From positions 1 to 18,331 of the forward strand of contig WRIO01000002.1 in the NCBI GenBank assembly GCA_009782695.1: a stretch of 18,331 bases of DNA. Reading direction: 5' to 3'. The notes below the pieces were generated by a model. The model was not told the DNA's origin, did not search any database, and worked only from the letters and a program-made list of their open reading frames with translations. This DNA is from Candidatus Cloacimonadota bacterium (GTDB taxonomy: Bacteria; Cloacimonadota; Cloacimonadia; Cloacimonadales; WRIO01). Positions within the stretch are counted from its first letter, which is position 1. Each line of letters starts with the position of its first letter. The position numbers and the translations under genes were made by a program. Below, piece by piece: positions 1 through 7,098 of this stretch.

Positions 1-22
1 AAACTAACAAAGGAATTAAAAT

Positions 23-238
23 ATGAAACCGACAAATGAACAAAAAGAGCAATTATCAAAACAAGGAATAGTAGTCGATGAGATACTAATCCAACCGTCA
101 GAAGTATATCTACATGAATATCTATCTGATGTCATTAAAAACAGCCAAAAAAGAACGCTTGCCAAATTAGATATGATACACCAAGAGCTTTATGAAATGA
201 AAACTGCTGTAAAGAAGCTATTAAAGGCGAATGTATGA
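23..238 (+). CDS. Hypothetical phage protein, 71 aa
   Basis: This small protein is not recognised. It is hydrophilic, has no membrane segment, and its second half (about residues 30-70) is rich in Lys, Glu and Leu and probably helical, perhaps a short coiled coil. An AGGA ribosome binding site lies 8 bases before the ATG. The stop overlaps the next start (ATGA), so translation is probably coupled to the following gene. The position at the head of a tightly packed rightward gene run suggests a phage early-region accessory protein, but no function can be assigned. The coding call rests on the binding site, the overlap and the lack of gaps in the run. Confidence 0.7.
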   Translation: MKPTNEQKEQLSKQGIVVDEILIQPSEVYLHEYLSDVIKNSQKRTLAKLDMIHQELYEMKTAVKKLLKANV

Positions 239-531
239 GCATAGAAATAAGTAAATCCGCTTTAAAAATAGCTATATTCAACCTACACGCTAAAAATATA
301 ATAGAATATGAGGAATACGAAGAGGATTATTATTATGCTGATGTGCTATTTGTAGATATAGTGCGGATGTATTTTATCCTTAAGCACCTCCCAAACACTT
401 TGACAGAAGAGGAAATAATGTCAATAGTATCTCAAATCAGAAGCTTTGTCGGTGTCCTATACAACTGCCCTAATACTTTCCCTTATATGCTACTTTTGAA
501 TCTTTATCTAAAACCGGTGGTGGCAGAATGA
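235..531 (+). CDS. Hypothetical phage protein, 98 aa
   Basis: The family is not recognised. An acidic, tyrosine-rich stretch (about residues 24-34, with repeated Glu and Tyr) is followed by a mostly hydrophobic helical part containing two short Leu/Ile/Met-rich segments (about 40-52 and 80-93). These are too short and interrupted to be confident membrane spans. The start overlaps the previous stop as ATGA, and the stop overlaps the start of the nucleotidase gene by four bases. That tight packing is the main evidence that it is a real gene of the same transcript. Confidence 0.65.
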   Translation: MSIEISKSALKIAIFNLHAKNIIEYEEYEEDYYYADVLFVDIVRMYFILKHLPNTLTEEEIMSIVSQIRSFVGVLYNCPNTFPYMLLLNLYLKPVVAE

Positions 532-1001
532 TTTACATAGATATGGACGGAGTGCTAACAGACTTCCGAAAAATGATAAAGAATGCCTTCGGTAAAGACT
601 TACCAGCAGATAAAAATGTAAAAGAGATACTAACCGATAGTGAATTTAGACAACTACAAGAGGACGAATCAATATGGCAATTCGAAGAAACCGACTTCGC
701 CCAAGATATATTAGACATAATCGGAGACACACCCTTTACAATAGTTTCTTGTGTATACGGGATGAACATCGCCAGTCGTAAAGCAAAATGGCTGTATTAC
801 AATGGGATATTTGTGCCGACTATATTTATCCCTGTAGGCACCCGAAAAAACACAATAATCAGACCAAAATTCACAGAATTGCTGATAGACGATAATTGGC
901 ACGAGATTAAAGCATGGGAAGGAGAGTATTATCATATCACCGAGCCATTTAGCAAAGAAAACTTTAAAAGATTTATAGAGGATTATAAAAATGCCCAATG
1001 A
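528..1001 (+). CDS. HAD-superfamily 5'-nucleotidase, NT5C-like (157 aa)
   Basis: This is a putative 5'(3')-deoxyribonucleotidase-type phosphatase, which would remove phosphate from nucleoside monophosphates in the cytoplasm. The N-terminus has the HAD motif I, DMDGV, with the nucleophile Asp5 and the acid/base Asp7. A motif II serine lies at about residue 74 (TIVSC), a lysine follows at 85-87, and motif IV is the Asp pair at 121-122 (LLIDDNW) for magnesium. The length fits the compact NT5C-type enzymes common in phages. The gene overlaps its neighbours on both sides: by 4 bases upstream, and by 11 bases with the ribbon-helix-helix gene downstream. A role in phage nucleotide metabolism is inferred. 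The exact substrate cannot be read from the sequence, and another HAD phosphatase is possible. Confidence 0.8.
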   Translation: MIYIDMDGVLTDFRKMIKNAFGKDLPADKNVKEILTDSEFRQLQEDESIWQFEETDFAQDILDIIGDTPFTIVSCVYGMNIASRKAKWLYYNGIFVPTIFIPVGTRKNTIIRPKFTELLIDDNWHEIKAWEGEYYHITEPFSKENFKRFIEDYKNAQ

Positions 1002-1158
1002 AAAGAAATGGAAATGGAATGCGAGGAAACGCAGCAAAACAATGTGTATCAGAGTTGACAGTGATACATATCAAAAGATTAAGACATTAGCACACGAGCT
1101 TGGGCTTTCGATTTCTGCTTATTTAAGAAAGCTTTTGAAGTTAGACGAGGAACAATGA
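991..1158 (+). CDS. Small ribbon-helix-helix DNA-binding protein (55 aa)
   Basis: This short gene encodes a basic N-terminus (Lys/Arg/Trp-rich, residues 4-16), then a beta-strand-like segment TMCIRVD (17-23), then two predicted helices: SDTYQKIKTLAHELGL (24-39) and SISAYLRKLLKL (40-51). This is the layout of Arc/MetJ/CopG ribbon-helix-helix proteins, where the strand pairs in a dimer and inserts into the major groove. The start overlaps the nucleotidase gene by 11 bases, and the stop overlaps the next start as ATGA. A job as a small transcriptional regulator of the phage early region is inferred. No toxin gene lies next to it, so an antitoxin role is not supported. Confidence 0.75.
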   Translation: MPNEKKWKWNARKRSKTMCIRVDSDTYQKIKTLAHELGLSISAYLRKLLKLDEEQ

Positions 1159-1676
1159 AAGGCTACACGATACCCGAACCCACTTTAAAGCATATAGTGA
1201 CTTCGCTAAATGATTTTAATCAGGATTTATATGGTGGCAATAACATAGCTACCGAAGAAATGTTTCAAGTAAAGGACATATTAGAGCAATTAGCAGTGAT
1301 ACTTTGTGAAGTATGGAAAAAAGATGCACTTCCTACAGATTTGATACAATATTGCTATATGCTATTTATGTCCTTTGCTGACACAAGTAAATTTCTTGAA
1401 TTGGTCTGTTTGGAGCGGTTGCGACAAAATAAACTGCATCCTGACACGGAACATTTTATGAATAATTGGTTTTTGATAGCAATGGAAGAGTATGGTGAAA
1501 TGATACGAGAACACAATACCATATCTGAAAACAGAGACAAACCGAGCTATAAGATAAATATTAATTTAAATAAGAAAGCAGACTTATTTTTTACAGAAGT
1601 TATACAGTTTTGTGCCGTGATAGTGCGGTATATGGAGTTGTGCCAAAAACATAGTGAAACAAACGAGACATTGTAA
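1155..1676 (+). CDS. Hypothetical protein, possibly MazG-like (173 aa)
   Basis: This is an all-helical, acidic protein. The C-terminal half contains AMEEYGEMIREH (about residues 109-120) and, after a linker, FFTEVIQFCAVIVRYMEL. The spacing of an E-x-x-G-E type motif followed by a second acidic helix resembles MazG-like nucleotide pyrophosphohydrolases, which bind magnesium through such Glu residues and clear non-canonical nucleoside triphosphates. The match is partial: the second helix lacks a clear D-x-x-x-D pattern, and the N-terminal 100 residues are unfamiliar. Next to a nucleotidase gene, a nucleotide-pool role would make sense, but this is weak inference. The start overlaps the preceding stop by four bases. 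Confidence 0.6.
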   Translation: MKGYTIPEPTLKHIVTSLNDFNQDLYGGNNIATEEMFQVKDILEQLAVILCEVWKKDALPTDLIQYCYMLFMSFADTSKFLELVCLERLRQNKLHPDTEHFMNNWFLIAMEEYGEMIREHNTISENRDKPSYKININLNKKADLFFTEVIQFCAVIVRYMELCQKHSETNETL

Positions 1677-1699
1677 GGTTCAAATCATAGGGAGTAATT

Positions 1700-2083
1700 A
1701 TGAAAATAAATCTGCATAAGAGACTAAAAAAACTTGGATTTCACAAGAGCGATGCAACTTTGAAGGGCTGTAAATGTTGGTGTAGCTGCTACGAAATAGG
1801 CATATATGTTTATCATCATTTTGATAAAAAAGAATATCAGATAGAAGGCGAACAGTTTTCATACACCAGGAAAACACCTATGGGCACGCTAATGACTGTA
1901 AAGAGGCTATTAAAGAAAGCGTATCACATAGACGATTTGGCGATAAAGTATGCCTATAAGTATCCTCCCGCATTTTCCCGATTTTTTTCTTGGAGATTTA
2001 TTCGCAAACTGTTATACACAATATGTGGGGCAATTGTGGACAAATACAATGAATATCGAAACCGTTACTATTTCAGACCTTAA
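1700..2083 (+). CDS. Hypothetical protein with Cys-rich patch (127 aa)
   Basis: The family is not recognised. The protein is very basic and aromatic. The N-terminus (MKINLHKRLKKLGF) is amphipathic. A cysteine cluster at about residues 25-31 (CKCWCSC) could bind metal, but no second cluster follows. A hydrophobic stretch near residues 100-112 (LLYTICGAIV) is too short to be a sure membrane span. A GGGAG ribosome binding site precedes the ATG. Its last 35 bases overlap the start of the ParB-like gene in another frame. The coding call rests on the binding site and on filling the gap between two better-supported genes. Confidence 0.55.
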   Translation: MKINLHKRLKKLGFHKSDATLKGCKCWCSCYEIGIYVYHHFDKKEYQIEGEQFSYTRKTPMGTLMTVKRLLKKAYHIDDLAIKYAYKYPPAFSRFFSWRFIRKLLYTICGAIVDKYNEYRNRYYFRP

Positions 2084-2567
2084 AGTATCTGAAGTAACAG
2101 TTCGCAAACACCCTGAAATACAGATAAAAGAGCTTTCGAGGGCGGTCAAAATGTTCGGTCAGACACGCCCTCTGGTCATTGACGAGGACAATGTAGTCCT
2201 TGCTGGAAATGGACTTCTTGATGCCTGCAAGCGATTAAACTATGACACCATAAAAGCCTACCGAATATCAAACCTATCCCAAGAGAATAAATATAAACTA
2301 ATGATAGCTGACAACAAAATATTCTCTCTTGGCTATGACGACTACACCACTATCAACGCCCTTCTAAAAGACTTTACTGATTTTGATGTCCCAGGCTTTG
2401 ATGAAGGTTTCCTGAGAGACATTACTAAAAGCCTTGAGGAACTGACTATTCCCGACCTATCCGAGACAAACAATTCTATGAGAAAGAATAATATAAAGTT
2501 TCGGACTGCACGGAAGCAAAAAACAGAGATTGTATGCCCTAAGTGTGGGGAGATAATAGAGAGATAA
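2049..2567 (+). CDS. ParB-like N-terminal domain protein (172 aa)
   Basis: Residues 1-100 match the ParB/Sulfiredoxin-type domain found in phage proteins that sit beside DNA methyltransferases. The visible elements are TVTISDLKVSE, then ELSRAVKMFGQTRPLVIDEDNVVLAGNGLLDACKRL, then ENKYKLMIADNKIFSLGYDD. The box equivalent to GHGR or GERR reads GNGLLDA (53-59), so the usual His and Arg are missing and nucleotide binding or cleavage may be altered. A short C-terminal CPKC pair (Cys163, Cys166) may hold half of a metal site. A longer reading from 1950 is open in the same frame, but it would overlap the previous gene deeply and adds residues unlike this family, so the ATG at 2049 was chosen. The stop abuts the methyltransferase ATG directly. 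The role is unknown; helping target or regulate the methyltransferase is inference. Confidence 0.75.
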   Translation: MNIETVTISDLKVSEVTVRKHPEIQIKELSRAVKMFGQTRPLVIDEDNVVLAGNGLLDACKRLNYDTIKAYRISNLSQENKYKLMIADNKIFSLGYDDYTTINALLKDFTDFDVPGFDEGFLRDITKSLEELTIPDLSETNNSMRKNNIKFRTARKQKTEIVCPKCGEIIER

Positions 2568-3356
2568 ATGCACCCACCATATAAACAGGGCAGAAACCTG
2601 CGACCACCATTTCAATTCTATGGAGGTAAACAGGTTTTGTCACAGGTTATTTTAGAGCTTATTCCACAACATAAGATTTATGTAGAGCCATTTGCGGGCG
2701 GAGCTGCTGTCTATTGGTATAAGGATAGAAGCCAAAAAGAGATATTAAATGACCTGGATTTTGATTTGATAAACTTCTATAAATGCGTCAAATATTATGC
2801 TTATGAGTTAGAGTTTATTATAAAAAGTATCCATTATAATAGGGTAACTTTGAAAAACGGCTATGATTTGATGAAGTGTCCACATAATACAGATTTTATA
2901 AATATTACGAGGGCTGCTGTATTTTGGTATTGTCAAAATTCAAGTTATAATGGCACAGGAACATCAGGCTATTCCTCTCGTGCTGATAATAAGAAGGACT
3001 ATATAAATTACGATTACCAAAACAGACTTTCTGACACAGATATATTCTGCACCAATGCTATCGATGTGATAATCGCCTACGATTCACCAGACACCCTCTT
3101 TTATCTTGACCCTCCGTATTTCAACGCTTCACAATGCTATTATGCAAACTTGACAAAGGATGACTATATAAACTTACTTGACATTCTAACTAATATCAAA
3201 GGTAAATTTATATTGTCAGGTTACCCGTCATTCTTATTGCACCAGTATAGCCAATTGTTTAAGTGGAAGACTGCAAGGTTTGAAATGCCTTTGTCAAGCT
3301 GTCTCGGTGTAGGTATTATGAGAAATAAGGTCGAGGAGCTAACAACGAATTTTTAG
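2568..3356 (+). CDS. Dam-type (D12 class) adenine-N6 DNA methyltransferase
   Basis: This enzyme transfers a methyl group from S-adenosylmethionine to the N6 of adenine in a specific DNA sequence. The sequence shows FQFYGGKQ (15-22), which forms part of the cofactor pocket, motif I VEPFAGGAAV (39-48), the NDLDFDLINF segment (61-70), and the catalytic DPPY motif at 181-184. The 262-residue length is typical of phage D12-class enzymes. No restriction endonuclease lies next to it, so it is probably an orphan phage methyltransferase that protects phage DNA or regulates its genes. It follows the ParB-like gene with no gap. Its last codons form the left arm of an intrinsic terminator. The target sequence cannot be deduced. 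Confidence 0.9.
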   Translation: MHPPYKQGRNLRPPFQFYGGKQVLSQVILELIPQHKIYVEPFAGGAAVYWYKDRSQKEILNDLDFDLINFYKCVKYYAYELEFIIKSIHYNRVTLKNGYDLMKCPHNTDFINITRAAVFWYCQNSSYNGTGTSGYSSRADNKKDYINYDYQNRLSDTDIFCTNAIDVIIAYDSPDTLFYLDPPYFNASQCYYANLTKDDYINLLDILTNIKGKFILSGYPSFLLHQYSQLFKWKTARFEMPLSSCLGVGIMRNKVEELTTNF

Positions 3357-3374
3357 TTAGCTCCTCTTTTTTTT
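3333..3374 (+). terminator. Intrinsic terminator at the end of the methyltransferase gene
   Basis: A perfect 11-base-pair stem, GAGGAGCTAAC (3333-3343) pairing with GTTAGCTCCTC (3356-3366), encloses a 12-base loop and is followed by eight T residues (3367-3374). The left arm and loop lie inside the last codons of the methyltransferase gene, and the stop codon sits at the edge of the right arm. It ends the rightward early transcript exactly where the leftward operon arrives. There is no T tract on the opposite strand, so it should act in the rightward direction only. Confidence 0.9.
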
Positions 3375-3576
3375 ATTTGCTGGTGTCATTTTTGATAGTT
3401 CTCAACCGTTCATATTCTGTAATATCATCGATTAGATAAACTATTTTCCCACCTAATTTTTTATAGGTCGGTCCCAAATGTTGTGACCGCCAGTTGGCAA
3501 GAGTTTTTTCACTTATGACATTTTTCCATCTCTTGACAAGTTCAGAAGGAGTAAGAAATTCAGGACTGTGTAACAT
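3373..3576 (-). CDS. Excisionase/AlpA-like helix-turn-helix protein (67 aa)
   Basis: Residues 1-60 have the layout of small MerR-like winged-helix DNA-binding proteins: FLTPSELVKRW, then a turn and recognition helix (SEKTLANWRSQHLGP), then a wing with a basic strand pair (TYKKLGGKIVYLIDDITEYER). This form is common in phage excisionases and AlpA-type regulators. The ATG at 3576 was chosen because it starts right before the conserved FLTPSEL segment; a longer open reading from 3639 would overlap the ATPase gene by 80 bases with unrelated residues. With the chosen start the overlap is 17 bases. It is the last gene of the leftward recombination operon. No integrase is in the window, so a role in excision or in operon control cannot be separated. 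Confidence 0.75.
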   Translation of the reverse strand: MLHSPEFLTPSELVKRWKNVISEKTLANWRSQHLGPTYKKLGGKIVYLIDDITEYERLRTIKNDTSK

Positions 3577-5209
3577 TGATATAATCCAGGGTATCAGGAT
3601 TGGAGCCGAACTCCCCGCTATTGTGTGTGGCAATTCCATCCCCTACTATTTGTCCGTTCTCAAGCCAGTATGTGATTTCATCATTACTGTTGATGTTTGG
3701 TTTATCACTTTTATTTGAAACAGATAGCAGTATCAGGCAATATCTTTCTATATATTTACATAGATAATAAAGTCCATCTCTACCTGATTTAGTAAGTAAA
3801 TCTGCTCTGTCGAATATCAGCACATCCGAGCCGTCAAGCTTTGAAATAGCAGACTGCAAGGTGCAACGAACTCTGTATTGTTCTGACTCCGATAATATTG
3901 CAAAAATACGATTGTCATAAGAGACATTGTAATCCGTATCAATTGCAACACAGCCCCACCTTGCAACCTTACATAAAGCAGATAGTGACTTATTCAGCTC
4001 TGTTATTTTGTCGTCAGTTTTTCGTTTACGAAGCCCTTCAGGAGCGAGTATTTTTTGCACTTCTATCCGCCAAATAACTTCTGCGTGTTCTGATAGTGCG
4101 TCGTGATAATTCTGAAATGCAGTTAATTCTTGTTGGGCTTTTTGCAGGTTTATCAGGGCTGTGTCATCATTCTCTTTAACGATTGACTGTTCAAGTTGCT
4201 GGGTGGCACCTTCACATTGACTAATCAAAGAATGTAGCTCACCCTCGTCTTTCAATAGTTTTTGATAGACTTCAAAAGCTTTTTGATATTCGGATTGGAG
4301 AGCGGAGACATTCTCCGCTACAATAGGTTGTTCACCAACAGGCACGAGCTTGTTTTCTATGAAATTGACAGGTTTATCACAATGAGGACATTTTAAAACA
4401 AGCTTCTGCTGTGCTACTTTGTCTATTTCTGCACGGAGTTTATCGACTAAAGTTTTGGTTTCGTCTTTGGTTTTGGAAATCCTTTGCAGAGAGACCTTAT
4501 GCGTTTCTGTCTGCTCTGATAGTTCTTTTAATCTGTTATGCTCGTGCTCGTTTATAGCGGATTTTTTTAGCGTTTCATTATATTTCTGCTGTGCTTCGGT
4601 TACTGCGGTTTCCAGTGTTTTCTTGTCTTTGGTCGGCGGTGCTATCCAAGTTTCTGCTTTTGATGTGCCATATCTTTCGCCAGTTATCTTTTCCCAACGC
4701 CCTTTATACTTGGTGGCATCGGTTTTTATCTGGTCATAAGCTCCGTCCCAGCCACGCATTTTGACGAGGGCTATCACTTCGTCTGTATGCTTGTCATTGT
4801 CAAGAGACTGCTTCAAATCGTCAAGTGTCGGCTCTGTTTTTAGTATCTTTACCCAAGCATCAGCCGAGTCCTTTTTGGTCATATCTACTGGCGATGTGAT
4901 ACCAGTAGCATATACTGACGAATGTGGGGCTTTTCTTTCTGTCCATCCTTTGCCTTCAGGAAAGTTAATCCTTGCTAAACCATTTTTAGTTTCCACAGTA
5001 GATACTGCTGAAGGAGTTCCATTATTTACAAGATATTTATAGTCTTGTTTTTTCATATCTGAAATAGGACATTCTCCAGTGAGGGCAGAAGCGATGGCTT
5101 GTGCTATACTGGTTTTTCCCGAACCATTATCGCCCTTTATTATGGTAATCGGCTTTAAATCAAACTCGGCACTTTCTATTCCTCTGAAATTATTTATAGT
5201 AGCTTTCAT
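3560..5209 (-). CDS. Rad50/SbcC-like AAA ATPase with zinc hook (549 aa)
   Basis: This is a DNA-repair type ATPase of the SMC/Rad50 class. It has an N-terminal Walker A, GDNGSGKT (26-33), and a long region with coiled-coil character (about 200-380) interrupted near the middle by CPHC (Cys274, Cys277). That pair is a zinc hook that would join two molecules at the tips of their coils. The ABC-type signature reads LSESEQYRVR (about 439-448) and Walker B reads DVLIFDRAD (462-470). The usual Glu after the Walker B Asp is Arg here, so hydrolysis may rely on another residue. It shares one base with the RecT stop (TAATG) and sits between RecT and the excisionase-like gene. No SbcD/Mre11 nuclease is encoded nearby; the Cas4-like nuclease two genes upstream may be the partner, which is inference. 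Confidence 0.85.
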   Translation of the reverse strand: MKATINNFRGIESAEFDLKPITIIKGDNGSGKTSIAQAIASALTGECPISDMKKQDYKYLVNNGTPSAVSTVETKNGLARINFPEGKGWTERKAPHSSVYATGITSPVDMTKKDSADAWVKILKTEPTLDDLKQSLDNDKHTDEVIALVKMRGWDGAYDQIKTDATKYKGRWEKITGERYGTSKAETWIAPPTKDKKTLETAVTEAQQKYNETLKKSAINEHEHNRLKELSEQTETHKVSLQRISKTKDETKTLVDKLRAEIDKVAQQKLVLKCPHCDKPVNFIENKLVPVGEQPIVAENVSALQSEYQKAFEVYQKLLKDEGELHSLISQCEGATQQLEQSIVKENDDTALINLQKAQQELTAFQNYHDALSEHAEVIWRIEVQKILAPEGLRKRKTDDKITELNKSLSALCKVARWGCVAIDTDYNVSYDNRIFAILSESEQYRVRCTLQSAISKLDGSDVLIFDRADLLTKSGRDGLYYLCKYIERYCLILLSVSNKSDKPNINSNDEITYWLENGQIVGDGIATHNSGEFGSNPDTLDYINVTQS

Positions 5210-6036
5210 TAAAACGGCTCCTCTACTGTTTCATTTTCCAAAACCTGTAAAGGCTCTTTGTATTCTTCCACTGTGTCAAAAGGTGGGTTTTGCTCGGTGT
5301 CTATGCTGATATTTGGTTGTGGCAATCTTTTATATTGTTTGTTTTCGGGCGTGACCTCGTCATTTTCAAAATATTCATCGTCATATTTTATCTCTAAATC
5401 CAAGTCCTCTGATAGCCTGTGTATCACACTCTTACGGGCCATTCTGTCATAAAAATTCGACCAGAATGTTAGGTGTGAACCTGTGCTAATTGCACGCCTT
5501 CTATCCACTTCATATTTTGGCATAACATCTATCATTTCCTGTCCATTTTTCAGAGTAAAAATAGCATATACACATTTAAACTCCTTCTCTATGTTTTTCA
5601 CTGGAATATCTAAATTTGGAATATGTAGTAGATACTCATCTGTGCCGAGTTTGTATTCAAACAAATCATGTGTGAAAACGCACCTACTTTTGATTTTTAC
5701 CACATCTGTATTGTTTAATATCCTTTTTATTACACCTCGCACCATTTCAGTATATACAACCTTGCCTTTGCGAATGGTAAACGCTGCTTCCTTTCCATTT
5801 GGATAAAGACCAGCACTCGCACATAGCAGGCAAGCCTTAAAAAGTGACTTTCTGTCTGCTTTTAATAGGTCTGCATTTTCCTGCAGGGCGGTAATCGTAA
5901 CTCTTTTAAATTTTTCGATGGGTATCTCTGGTGGTAAAACCTTCCGCAGTTCATCATCCATCTTGTCAAGGTCACCGCGGAACATAGCCATCGGTGTCAG
6001 CTCATATTGAGTCTGTGGTTTTTGTAAATTACTCAT
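5209..6036 (-). CDS. recT: RecT-family single-strand annealing protein (275 aa)
   Basis: RecT proteins bind single-stranded DNA left by a 5'-3' exonuclease and anneal it to a complementary strand during phage recombination. The sequence follows the family core: VTITALQENADLLKADRKSL, then LCASAGLYPNGKEAAFTIRKGKVVYTEMVRGVIKRI (about residues 47-106). A beta-rich middle part (about 110-170) follows, then the MARKSVIHRLSEDL helix. The acidic, Pro-rich C-terminal 40 residues are probably flexible. The ribosome binding site (AAGGAG) lies in the end of the upstream nuclease gene, only 3 bases away, and the stop overlaps the ATPase start by one base. The three genes are therefore translated as a unit. 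Confidence 0.92.
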   Translation of the reverse strand: MSNLQKPQTQYELTPMAMFRGDLDKMDDELRKVLPPEIPIEKFKRVTITALQENADLLKADRKSLFKACLLCASAGLYPNGKEAAFTIRKGKVVYTEMVRGVIKRILNNTDVVKIKSRCVFTHDLFEYKLGTDEYLLHIPNLDIPVKNIEKEFKCVYAIFTLKNGQEMIDVMPKYEVDRRRAISTGSHLTFWSNFYDRMARKSVIHRLSEDLDLEIKYDDEYFENDEVTPENKQYKRLPQPNISIDTEQNPPFDTVEEYKEPLQVLENETVEEPF

Positions 6037-6039
6037 AAT

Positions 6040-6888
6040 TTACTCCTTTATATGATTTTTATTATATTCTTGTGTTATCGGACAGAATGCAGTCGAGAAC
6101 GCTGGGCAAAAACGCTCTGAACATAGCAAGCTCATCGGGTTCTCTGCAAAAGCATTTACATTTTTTGTGTCTTTTTGAAAATCAGCGAAGTTCCGTATTA
6201 TGCGATTTATGGTGGCATAAGCTGTCTGTTCACTTAGGTGGACATCGTATTCGGTGGTTTTAGGTGTTTCTTGACTTCGTGTTTTTGGGATTCGTTTTAC
6301 AAAGTCAATTGCTATGCCTTCTACTTTGATGTCAGGATATTCTGACCGATATAAAAGCGAATAAGCACCTAATTGGGCGTGGTGTGACCTCACCACAGCA
6401 CCAGTTTTTAAATCTCGGATATAGACGCCTGTCTTACCCTGGCACACCAAATCTATATGCCCTGTGACTTGCCATTCGTCATTTATTTCAGCACTTACAT
6501 TTAATTCCACTGCCACAGGTTCTATAAATTTTCCTATGCCCTCTATATAAGCTTTAGCCATTCTTTCTATCTGCATTTTGGCTACATCGATGTTTGGAGT
6601 GGTGTCGTCTGTTTCCACGCCCTCTTTTATATTGTCTTGAAGGTTTGACATTACTTCGTCTATCGGGTTTTGAAATTCAATCTTGTCTATCCTTGCTTGG
6701 AAGTATTTCTCTATATAAAAGTGGGTGGAAGTTCCCAAGATAGCACCAATATTTGGTTTTATGTCTCGCAGTTTATATCCTGCATTTTCAATGTCATTCC
6801 TAAAAAGACGGGCAATAGCTCGCCTGGGACAGTCATTGTAAGCAGGTAGAGAGCTTGCTCTGATGCTATGTGGTTTTGTTTCTGTCAT
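6040..6888 (-). CDS. Cas4/RecB-like PD-(D/E)XK exonuclease (282 aa)
   Basis: This is the likely exonuclease partner of RecT. The nuclease core shows GHID (143-146, Asp146), IRDLKTG (157-163, with Asp159 and Lys161) and QLGAYSLL (172-179), the standard motif order of the PD-(D/E)XK superfamily. One cysteine near the N-terminus (Cys20 in NDCPRR) and three near the C-terminus (Cys256, Cys261, Cys269) have the spacing of the iron-sulfur cluster that clamps the ends of Cas4/AddB-type nucleases. It starts with a GGAGG binding site and is the first gene of the leftward operon, just downstream of a TATAAT-like -10 element. There are no cas1 or cas2 genes or CRISPR repeats, so a phage recombination role is far more likely than CRISPR adaptation. 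Confidence 0.88.
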   Translation of the reverse strand: MTETKPHSIRASSLPAYNDCPRRAIARLFRNDIENAGYKLRDIKPNIGAILGTSTHFYIEKYFQARIDKIEFQNPIDEVMSNLQDNIKEGVETDDTTPNIDVAKMQIERMAKAYIEGIGKFIEPVAVELNVSAEINDEWQVTGHIDLVCQGKTGVYIRDLKTGAVVRSHHAQLGAYSLLYRSEYPDIKVEGIAIDFVKRIPKTRSQETPKTTEYDVHLSEQTAYATINRIIRNFADFQKDTKNVNAFAENPMSLLCSERFCPAFSTAFCPITQEYNKNHIKE

Positions 6889-7098
6889 TTAATGTCCTCC
6901 GAAATCATTATATACCTTTTGTGACCTGATAAAATACCTATTATCTCACTAAAAATAATTATAATTCCCTATCTATAATTTTACGCCCCAGAAGTCAAAT
7001 CATTTCTGAACTATTTTTTATTTGTAAAGGGGGACAAAATAATAAGTTACATAGAAAATGATTTGACAAATATTCGCTTATTTAAAATGGTGTATTTT
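6889..7098. promoter_or_regulatory. Divergent control region with AAATCATT half-sites
   Basis: This AT-rich region separates the leftward recombination operon from the rightward helicase operon. A perfect 12-base inverted repeat, GTCAAATCATTT at 6994-7005 and AAATGATTTGAC at 7056-7067, has 50 bases between the arms. A third AAATCATT occurs at 6902-6909. A TATAAT for leftward transcription lies at 6907-6912 (reverse strand), about 20 bases before the nuclease start, with only a weak -35; the 6902-6909 half-site overlaps it. Rightward, a TATAAT sits at 6974-6979 without a convincing -35. The pattern suggests a repressor that controls both operons, but the regulator is not identified. Confidence 0.5.

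Noticed and set aside
991..1158. Antitoxin of a toxin-antitoxin pair
   Set aside because: The ribbon-helix-helix gene has no neighbouring gene that looks like a toxin.
2049..2567. Partitioning ParB of a plasmid-like prophage
   Set aside because: There is only the N-terminal ParB-like domain with an altered box, no helix-turn-helix, no ParA beside it, and a methyltransferase follows immediately.
6040..6888. CRISPR adaptation nuclease Cas4
   Set aside because: The fold and cysteines are Cas4-like, but there are no cas1/cas2 genes or repeats, and RecT follows directly. A phage recombination exonuclease is the better reading.
7063..7091. TTGACA at 7063-7068 as a promoter -35 for the helicase operon
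   Set aside because: No acceptable -10 lies 16-18 bases downstream, and the site is part of the operator-like inverted repeat.
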